Source: Perkinsus marinus ATCC 50983
Lineage: Eukaryota > Perkinsozoa > Perkinsida > Perkinsidae
Length of the DNA: 43,957 nucleotides
Assembly (NCBI RefSeq): GCF_000006405.1
Contig: NW_003213081.1
Span: 380,702 to 424,658, forward strand
Direction of reading: 5' to 3'
The translations under genes were made by a program, and so were the position numbers. How positions within the stretch are numbered: the stretch's first letter is position 1; each line of letters opens with the position of its first letter. Positions 32,401 to 40,130 of this stretch are shown here, piece by piece. The notes below the pieces were generated by a model. It was not told the DNA's origin. It ran no database searches and saw only the letters and a program-made list of their open reading frames with translations.

Positions 32401-33871
32401 AACTGGGGGTCTTTGTCCAGCCTCTTCCTCCACCTAAGGTGATACAGTAAAGTAGGTATCCAAAAAAATCGATACATGCATTCCTCCCGAGCAGATATTC
32501 AACGTAAATCAAAATCGATCACGTGATCGATTTAGCGAATTTATCACTCACTTTGCGGTATCCTGTGCTTCACTGCAGTCTACTTCCTTAGGCCAACCGC
32601 CCTCCACATGAACCTACTTCAAAGCGTATTCAAAAACCTGGCATAATCCAAACGTTTTAGTCTGGGTGAAAAATCGCGTTTCCTATGCGTAAATAACTCA
32701 TTGATACCAACCACTCGTGAAACAACGCTACAAAGAACTATATCGCCGCTGACTAAAGAGTTCGATCAGAAGAAAATGCAGCATCCCGGGATCGAACCTG
32801 GACGCTTTCCTCTACCACCATCATGTTATACACCGAACAAAGTAAACAACAATCTATAAACTTCAACCCAATTTCTCAGCGATTCTCGAATTTTTCTCAG
32901 AAACAACCGTCACGCGCCACAAAATTCATCATGCCGATATTAGTTAACCTATTACAATAAGATAAATAGAAATGCAATAGAGTTTCACGACTACCCGTTT
33001 TACGTGAAGTGGCGTAAAATTCTGTGAAAAACGCGATATTCGCGGTGATATGCAGTAGTCGTGAAATATATTTTTCACTAGTGTTTTTCATATCACTAGG
33101 ATGAAACTCCAATGATCTGATAACAAACAATATGCTATTTATATACATAATATTAATTGCGGAGCGAGCGGAGCACATACCGCAACAACAGGAACTTTCG
33201 CGTTGTGCGTGCGTGCAGAACTATTCTGGCTTAACTACGAAGCGTAGAAGGCCACCAGATACTATCTGGTGGTCTCCTACGCTTCGCAGAATGCAGATAG
33301 ATCAAACGACTCATCTAAATGCCGAGGTGTAGGCAAAAATCTGGAAACTCGATTATGCGAACAGCTCGAAGAGATATGCATAAAAACCTTTAATGACGGA
33401 AAAATGTCCTACCCGGGGATCGAACCGGGAACCTATGTCAAATTCATTGGTCGAATCAATAGACGTGGACTACTACGAAGACCCAGTATATTATATCCCC
33501 TTGTCCCCACCTGTCCTTTATTGCCAGTCTTCACTGTATCAGTGTTGGCTGAATGTTCGGACATCACCTGCCTATTATCAAACGTCAGCGTGCACGGATT
33601 CTTATACCTGACAAGCCGGACCTATTCCGTATCTTACACTCGGGACATCAAGATATTCCTCCGTTGAGGAAATGCAAGATCGCAAGATCTTACCTGAAAT
33701 TCCCCATAGCCTCTGATTTTGCCTCCACATTTCCTAACACTTTCGGATCAGTATCACCGAAGGCGCAATACCTACGAAAACAAAAATGTCAATCATGAAT
33801 CACTTCGCTCCGCTAACCCACTTCCCGAATTCCTTACGAAGCTTGGTGTAAACAAAATCGTACTCGTTCAT
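29408..33871 (-). CDS. DNAI2: Axonemal dynein intermediate chain 2
   Basis: WD-repeat intermediate chain of the outer dynein arm, needed for flagellar motility. Twenty exons close in phase to 559 aa: 33822-33871, 33694-33771, 33511-33607, 32552-32613, 32345-32433, 32084-32182, 31960-32039, 31863-31919, 31753-31815, 31480-31554, 31081-31168, 30878-30997, 30436-30549, 30189-30322, 30028-30134, 29918-29975, 29730-29864, 29601-29679, 29497-29547, 29408-29451. Landmarks against human/Chlamydomonas: EYDFVYTKLRKEFG start, MSEHSANTD, HVEGGWPKEV, ISWHPDGGH, DPVYDLVWLQSKT, STDGRVLWWDTR, YLVGTEQG, VYSLHRNPQHVKYFMTVGDW, WSPTRAGLF, AMIFEREMRREKN. An acidic C-terminus replaces the longer animal tail. Almost every intron carries a motif shared with introns of other genes (see findings). 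Confidence 0.96.
30615..30780. repeat. Inverted-repeat element family 2, in a DNAI2 intron
   Basis: AGTGTTGGAGGAATATACG at one end, ACATGTAGTTGACCATGTGC and TTTTCTCGCACTG at the other. Fills about half of intron 30550-30877. Confidence 0.88.
30998..31080 (-). repeat. Full-length tRNA-like intron of DNAI2
   Basis: The whole 83-nt intron is tRNA-like. The donor GTAATT is its first base, an A-box-like CTGGTGTAGTCG follows at the proper distance, the B box is GGGTTCGATCCC, and after the T-arm a short T-rich tail gives the TTTCTCAG acceptor. Flanking exons (WLQSKTN and ECATTSTDGRVLWWD) are continuous in other DNAI2 proteins, so the intron limits are firm. The acceptor and anticodon stems do not pair well, so it is not a working tRNA. 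Confidence 0.9.
32976..33113. repeat. Inverted-repeat element family 1, copy f
   Basis: Ends ATAGAGTTTCACG and ATGAAACTCCAATG; interior ACGCGATATTCGCGG. In a DNAI2 intron. Confidence 0.88.
33239..33285. repeat. Hairpin, 23-bp arms, two mismatches
   Basis: Arms 33239-33261 and 33263-33285 around one central base; outer ends GAAGCGTAG and CTACGCTTC. In a DNAI2 intron. Confidence 0.9.
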
Positions 33872-34164
33872 TGAGGAGCGATAAAAATGCTACAAAAAAA
33901 CTTCGCTCCGCTAAACCATCCCACATTAACAACAAAAAGAAAACAAATGCACGGAAAATTCAGCAGTGATGATGACTAACGTGACACGCGAGTGTCACCA
34001 AAACCGCTGAGCCACAAAATTACATATTCCTACAGCTGGTAGATGCTCACGCTGATATCCTCTATAGAGATATCTTTGCGCACAGTGAAGATTTTCGAGC
34101 ATCGCAATTGTAGACGACATTGTAGGAAAACTACAAGGAACGATAAACAGGGGTATGTCACAGT

Positions 34165-36849
34165 TTACTGGGGTGCAGCTGGGCGAGTTGGGATCGAAAT
34201 CGATCGCGCGATCGATTCGGCCAATACGGGATTAGCGAGATAAACTTCCTCGAAGACTCTATCGGCCACGCTGAGAGCCACTTTAGTGCCTTCACATGTA
34301 ACTCTCCACTCGTGGGGAATTTGCTCGACACCATACCTAAGATGATAATAACTCCCACAGTGACGGGGGAAAATATACACCTATTTTTTCGGAAAATTTA
34401 CTATGGAAAAAACAAAATTTTCTGGATTTTGCTACAATACAAGATCTTGTTGAATTTCCGTAATAGTTCCACCCCGTTGAACTCACGTCGCTCCTGCTAA
34501 TGCACCGGCCAGGCATGCATTGGCTCGGGTGTCGCCACCACAACTGATAGCCCAGCTCAAGATCATATGCATCTCTGAATAGATACAATCACCAAGGATC
34601 GAACCCGGGACCTATGCAATGGAAGACGGGAAGCTTACCGTTTTGACCAAATGTCGGGCTAGCATTATCGGTCTCGTCATAGAACTGTTCAGCGAAGTCT
34701 ATCCTGTTGCTCATGTTAAGTATGTTGGCTGAGAACATCGACGGATCCAAAGACGCTCCGCCCAATTCAGTATCCCTGAAGGAAAAATCACATACCCAAT
34801 TTCGTGGCGCGCGACAAAAACTTTTCACCGCAATCACACACACTGAGTGTTCAAAATTGATTTTCCACCCAACAAACGATCCCAAATGTTTTTCCTAAAA
34901 TTCATTCCGAGCTTCACCAAAAACCACAGTTACCCCTCACCACATCGAGTAAATCTCGCTCGCCCGAAAATCCCAAAAGATGGTATTACTCGTCATTGCT
35001 ATGGACCTCTCCTCCGACCAAGCCCTGTTTGATGGCGAATGCAACCACTGGTAAGGTCGTGCTAGCCATCGAATCATGACCAACCTGACCAACGCACAGT
35101 GAAGATTCCCAAAACGTCACGCGCCACAAAATTAACTCCTACTCTAGCAGCAAGCCTTCTCTGGATATCCATAGACACCTCGTCATAACTAGCCGGCGTC
35201 GCTAATTGAAGCGCAGATATCGTCCTGAAACAAAGATACGAAATAGGTCCAAACACGGACACTACAGAGAGAAAGATACGAAATAGGTCCAAACACGGAC
35301 ACTACCGAGAAAAAGATACGAAATAGGTCCAAACACGGACACTACAGAGAGAAAGATACGAAATAGGTCCAAACACGGACACTACCGAGAAAAAGATACG
35401 AAATAGGTCCTAACACGAACACTACCGAGAGAAAGATACGAAATAGGTCCAAACACGGACACTACAGAGAGAAAGATACGAGATAGGTCCAAACACGGAC
35501 ACTACAGAGAAAAAGATACGAAATAGGTCCAAACACGGACACTACAGAGAAAAAGATACGAAATAGGTCCAAACACGGACACTACAGAGAGAAAGATACG
35601 AAATAGGTCCAAACACGGACACTACAGAGAAAAAGATACGAAATAGGTCCAAACACGGACACTACAGAGAGAAAGATACGAAATAGGTCCAAACACGGAC
35701 ACTACATAAGTGCACGCGTGCTCCTTACCGAGAATCTTTGATCAACGACAAATCACACACGCCCGTCTCCAATGAATTGCGCGCAACATCGACTAAGCAC
35801 TTTGCTCGAGCCTTGGCAACCTCTTGAACAGGAACGGCTTCGGCCATCTGAAAACAACAACAATACCGAGAAGATATTTTCCTTGCCCTACGAGGTACCA
35901 ACAAAGAAAAGGATTCTCAACCAATTCACGATTCTTCCACAGCGACACAGTTTCGATGTTAAAAAAACAAAAAAAATATGAAAATTACGGAATAGAAAAC
36001 TTTTTCCCCATCATTTACAAAAATATCAACCACTGCTCGAGTATATATTCGTTTTCCGAATTCACACGTTGCATACCAATTCGAGTAGATATGTACAGAA
36101 ACCAACGAAAACTTTACAAATTTTCCTCAAAAATTTTTACATCATCACCATCACACGTACTTGACCATGTGCATGCATATCTTATCACATCGCCAACAAC
36201 TACGCACAGCGAAGATTTCACTCACTTGCTCAAAGATCCTCTCATATTCGCCCTCAGGGAAGAGCGCCGCTGGTAAGCTTCTCATCATAACAGTGTTGCC
36301 ACGTAGTGTGTTCGATTTAGGAGCATCACCAAGCAACACCTGTGACCAAATCGATCACGTGATCGATTATGACCATCTTCTTACCGAACCTATCCCAGCT
36401 CCCCACTTGAGGTGATTCATGCTGGGGTCGTTAATCAAATCCACAAAACTCTGCCGAAGAACTGCACTATCTCCACCGTCAAGAACATTCTCAGTCGCTT
36501 TCAGCATCTAAGGTTCGACCACATAAGATTCAAAACAGGCCCAAATCCTTACCATATAACCGTTACATGAGAGTCTGAATAACCATTGATTCCCAGAGAG
36601 CTTCGCCAAAGACGGAGCCATAGCTCGATACGAAATCATCTCGGCGACCTCCGCCATCGGTAACGCATCCATACCGACATCACAGAATCTACAGGTTGAG
36701 CGCGCAAGATACGGAATAGGTCCAAAACCTCACCTCGTGCCGAAGCAATCTCCAACAACAGCGCCCAAAAGCATCCCTCTAATCCTAGATTGGAGTACGG
36801 TCAAATTAGCGCTCAATGCAGGAAGGCTTTCCCTGGCTACTGACGACAT
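34165..36849 (-). CDS. ARH3-like ADP-ribosylhydrolase relative, probably inactive
   Basis: ADP-ribosylglycohydrolase fold, closest to ARH3 (ADPRS), which removes ADP-ribose from serine. Ten exons close to 393 aa: 36734-36849, 36553-36688, 36385-36507, 36226-36339, 35729-35847, 35143-35224, 34990-35084, 34639-34775, 34487-34574, 34165-34336. Landmarks: RGMLLGAVVGDCFG (family GAxxGDxxG), WGAGIGSVLL, GNTVMMR (family GNGGAMR), SCGGDTRANACLAGALAGAT (family GGDTDTxAxxxGAxAGA), YGVEQIPHEWRVTCEG. The metal-binding TDDT segment near the N-terminus is absent and the C-terminal GGDTDT is GGDTRA, so I infer a pseudo-enzyme that may still bind ADP-ribose. Start: ATG giving MSSVARESLPAL; an ATG further 5' would add a hydrophobic leader that coincides with a repeat. 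Stop TAA 34165-34167. Confidence 0.9.
34575..34638 (-). repeat. tRNA-like intron of the ARH3-like gene (3' half)
   Basis: 64-nt intron; a T-arm CCCGGGTTCGATCC sits in the middle, followed by a short tail and the CTATTCAG acceptor. No A box. Confidence 0.85.
35232..35706. repeat. Tandem array, 12 copies of a 40-bp unit
   Basis: Units of AAGATACGAAATAGGTCC plus AAACACGGACACTAC and a GAGAG/GAAAA joint, period exactly 40 bp, with only scattered substitutions. It fills nearly all of the 504-nt intron 35225-35728. On the gene strand every unit contains CTGTAG and GTAGTGTCC, that is, acceptor-like and donor-like ends. Confidence 0.97.
36031..36190. repeat. Inverted-repeat element family 2, in an ARH3-like intron
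   Basis: CACTGCTCGAGTATATATTCG-type end and ACTTGACCATGTGCATGC signature; lies in intron 35848-36225. Confidence 0.8.
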
Positions 36850-37097
36850 AGCAAAAACAGAGAGCAAAGACAGTAGGAAACTGCGTTGAGGAAATGCAAG
36901 AAATGCCAAGATTGCAAGATCCCAACTCAACGGTCATTAAATGTAATCTCTACATCGCAGAGAAACCAATATACGTTCGTTGAAGTCAACATTCATCACT
37001 TCATCTTCTTCTTAGGAACAGGGAATATATATCTGAACCGTAGAGCACTAGGTTCACCACCTATAGGTCCCGAGATCAATTCCCACACCCTCCATTA

Positions 37098-38870
37098 TTA
37101 CAACAGTCGTCTCTCAGCATCCTCCTCATCCTCATCTCCTTCCTCCAACACCTCCATATGCCCCTCAGGATACTCCTCAAAGAGCATATCAAACATGGAT
37201 TGATCTTCCAACATCGACCCTCTATACTCGTATACCTCAAGCGCACGAAAATCAAAAATTCCCCAAAATTTTCCTCAGAAAAAAACAAAAAATTCCTCCT
37301 CGATTCGGTTTCAACAATCTCGAAATTTCATTGATACGTGTCGATCGTAAAAGCACTGAAAACAAATAACAGACGACAGCCCCACGATGATACGCCGTGG
37401 GATTTCCGTCACTGCGCCACGAAATTCTCTCCTGTTATTACCACAAGGATCTTCCCTCCAGGCTTGACAGTCTCCTTAATAGTCTTCATCAAAGCTTCAT
37501 ACACTTCCTCGCCCTGCTTATACAACACCTGAATAACAATTTTATGCAACTTTCACGACTACAATTATCAGACGAACGCAAATCCGAGAACCGCGTCACG
37601 TATACTACTAGACCTTCGAGACGAATATCATTTTAAACGGTCGCGGATTCTATTCCCAGCATCGGCATTTTTCTTTTATTAACACTTTTTGCCAATACAA
37701 GGATGTTCATGAGAGTATTTTCATATTCTTGACCCTACCGAACGGTCTGTATCTCGACAGATCAACTGGTAGAGAAATGACTAAAACCAACTAATACACA
37801 GAAAATGCCCATGTACCCACATTGTACCGCGCGCCATGAAATTCCCTTCTACCTCACAACAGAGCACCACATCATACTGCTTCTCAGGTAGGTCTTCAAC
37901 CGCCTTCATATCTCCCCAAGGACAAGCACACACCTACGAACAGCAAAGCTCGGAGAGAAAATCTTGCAATCTTGCTCCCACTTGAATTTCCTCAACGCCG
38001 TTACACCGACAACTCTCATGTAACCGTTCTAGCCCTTCCGGAAGGTCCGTCAAAGTCACTGACTTCGCACCCATCATATAACTCACTATTCCCGCGAAAC
38101 CAGTACCTATCGCTGATGCATTTAGCGCGCGCTCTGGTGATCGATTGTCCCTAATTACCGCTGCCGAGCTCCAAGGCATCCTTCCCACGAACAATTTCCG
38201 GGCGCAGCGACAAATAATCAGCGAAGCATCGAGCCGCGGGCCACAGCATCCAACCTAAAACATATCTTTCAATGCACAACCTAAAACGTTAAAATAATTC
38301 TGCACGCACGCACAACGCGAAAGTGCCTGTTCTTGTGGTATATGCTCCGCTCGCTTCACAACTAGTGTTTTTCATATCACGGGTGAAACTCCATCATACC
38401 AAACCAGTATGGGAAAACATGCACATGATCAACTACATGTGTTGGTGACAATATTAAAACTGCGAGAGGATTCTTATTGGTTTCTGTCTACCCGAACTCG
38501 TACATATCCTTGTATAGTCACTTAGAAAACTCACCAACTCAGGTGAGGAAAGCGAATATATATTCCAACGCCGCGGCATCAAACCCAAACCCGAATGCAT
38601 CTAACCACGAATATAAAAAGATTCGCCCGACACGATACATAATTTTTTATTTTTTTTCTCAAAATTCCAAAATTCCCTCAGTACCTACCAGTTGGATCCG
38701 TATCATCGTCCGAGACCTCCTGAGGAATCACAACGGTGAATTCTGATGAAAAACTGGTAAAACAAAAATGCCCTCTTTATTCCACAAATATCACTTTTTC
38801 ATCAGATCTCCTCGTACGTTCTAGCCATTAACTCTCGCCGGACTTCATCTTGGCTACCACTGAGGGACAT
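37098..38870 (-). CDS. METTL21-type protein-lysine methyltransferase
   Basis: Class I SAM-dependent methyltransferase of the Methyltransf_16 group (METTL21/23 family), which methylates lysines of chaperones or elongation factors. Seven exons close to 209 aa: 38818-38870, 38689-38753, 38159-38254, 37997-38106, 37853-37933, 37442-37528, 37098-37235. Motifs in order: TGWMLWPAARCFADYL (family tGxxvWpaA), ALELGSGTGFAGIV (motif I, split by a 52-nt intron inside the GSG), SVTLTDLPE (post-I acidic loop), QYDVVLCCEVLYK (motif II region), GGKILVVYEYRG, then an acidic tail EEGDEDEEDAE. The start ATG gives MSLSGSQDEVRR. All introns bear shared repeat motifs. The exact substrate cannot be told. The gene lies 248 bp upstream of the ARH3-like gene, same strand. 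Confidence 0.93.
38404..38567. repeat. Family 2 element (reverse) beside a family 1 stub, METTL intron
   Basis: ATGCACATGATCAACTACAT near the left end and CTCAGGTGAGGAAAGCGAAT at the right. Immediately left, 38362-38394 is the last 33 bp of a family 1 element. Both are in intron 38255-38688. Confidence 0.82.
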
Positions 38871-38953
38871 CAAAATATCAACTAAAAATATCTTTAAAAA
38901 TGCATGTCATACTCGCGTGAAGCTAACATACACTACAGAAATATAAACTTTAC

Positions 38954-39030
38954 AACGAAAATTGAATTTTCAATTTTCGTTTTTTTCATGGAAAAATATC
39001 TGCCTGAGAATTTTCAAAATTCTCAGGCAG
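38954..39030. repeat. Two adjacent hairpins
   Basis: ACGAAAATTG/CAATTTTCGT (38955-38980) and CTGCCTGAGAATTTT/AAAATTCTCAGGCAG (39000-39030), both perfect, just upstream of the methyltransferase start. Confidence 0.85.
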
Positions 39031-39095
39031 GTTTTTCTCAATCGAGTTCGAGTGAGAAGACTTATGTACAAATCAGATAATCATACTGACCAGTG

Positions 39096-39408
39096 TTCGA
39101 GGAATATATCTCTGCTTTACTCAGCTGAGCTCGGAAATATTCCCACACCACCCAGGGTAGAAAAAATACGACTTATACTTTACAAGAACCGGGAATGTGA
39201 CGGTCAGCTAGTCTCATACCTTATTATGCATCGTTGTTATCCTGGTAACAGACCTATACTGGAATTGCTCTCTTAATGAAAGTAAATTGCTAGGGTTAGG
39301 TACCATACCTAATACGACTTATACTTTACAAAAACCAATACAAATTCCCCAAAACTCCCTCACAATATTTTCACAAACACATATATTGTGTATATGTTTT
39401 CCCACACT
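39096..39408. repeat. Family 2 element, rearranged
   Basis: CTCAGCTGAGCTCGGAAAT half at 39119; the AATACGACTTATACTTTACA segment occurs twice (39165 and 39311), suggesting an internal duplication. Right end TTTTCCCACACTGC. Confidence 0.6.
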
Positions 39409-39409
39409 G

Positions 39410-39815
39410 CTCGTAATGAGCTTGAGGAAAACCTCATGCATTCATAGGCGTGGAGAAATCCCAGTCTACAAGCGAGTCTCACAGATGCATACCATCCCTC
39501 CCTGAAGTACCTCCAACCACTAGGATGAGACACCATAGACAAACCCCCAACACAAGCCTCCATAAAGCAACAACAACAACAGGAAGGATAATATACATGT
39601 AAAACAACGTCAATTGGTATGGACGAATCCAACCCCCCTAATATACCGCCCAACCTGATGAAAAAATGCATCATGCGGGGATCGAACCCACAACCTCCCT
39701 CACCGGAGTCGTCACCGCTGCCCCAGCCGGCTGTATCAACTCCCGAATATTCCCTCCTGATGGAGGCGTGCGGAATACTCGAGACCTTGACCTCGTTCGA
39801 CCTAATCGCTTCCAT
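39410..39815 (-). CDS. Uncertain short gene or exons
   Basis: Exon 39704-39815 starts with ATG (MEAIRSNEVKVSSIPHASIR) and ends at a GTGAGG donor. A 66-nt intron (39638-39703) with a tRNA T-arm GGGTTCGATCCCC follows, then open frame continues with a Cys-rich run from 39637. The open frame runs into the family 2 element, so the end is unknown. No homologue recognised. Could instead be the first exons of a gene whose rest is missing. Confidence 0.3.
39638..39703 (-). repeat. tRNA-like intron (3' half)
   Basis: Donor GTGAGGGAGG, B box GGGTTCGATCCCC, then GCATTTTTTCATCAG. Same layout as 43292-43363. Confidence 0.6.
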
Positions 39816-39892
39816 CCCGTCACGCACACTAATTTCGTGGCGCGTGACGAACAATTTTACACATAGTACATATATATTAATATCCATATTAC

Positions 39893-40022
39893 ACTGAAGT
39901 TTCACCCGTTTTACGTGAAGTGGCGTAAAACTCGGTCAAAAACGCGATATTCGCGGTATGCAATAGTCGTGAAATATGTTTTTCACTAGTGTTTTTCATA
40001 TCACTAGGGTGGTGAAACTCCC
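39893..40022. repeat. Inverted-repeat element family 1, copy g
   Basis: Ends AAGTTTCACCCG and GGTGAAACTCCC; lies between the coiled-coil gene's stop and the uncertain ORF. Confidence 0.85.
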
Positions 40023-40130
40023 TTATATGGATCATCTACTACTAAATTACATATTATCACTATATATATATATTACTGTATCAACCATCTCGCGCGACAA
40101 ACATTGGATATTTAATTGTTCAGAAAGCCT

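Larger units (their letters stand above)
32614..33510 (-). repeat. 897-nt DNAI2 intron built of several repeats
   Basis: Contains, from its 5' end: a tRNA-like T-arm (about 33405-33440), the hairpin 33239-33285, CACGCACGCACA and GCGGAGCGAGC-type motifs (33140-33215), a family 1 element (32976-33113), the CGCGCCACAAAATT motif (32913-32926) and another T-arm (about 32784-32805). Confidence 0.8.

Noticed and set aside
32897-33178. 93-aa minus-strand ORF
   Set aside because: It runs across a family 1 element and the A-box-like motif; it is repeat sequence, not a gene.
35232-35706. CRISPR-like array
   Set aside because: The 40-bp units are contiguous and nearly identical throughout, with no unique spacers, in a eukaryotic intron. 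It is a tandem satellite.
36730-36930. 66-aa ORF start with a hydrophobic leader for the ARH3-like protein
   Set aside because: The leader is translated from the GCAAGATTGC repeat just upstream; the inner ATG at 36849 is preferred.
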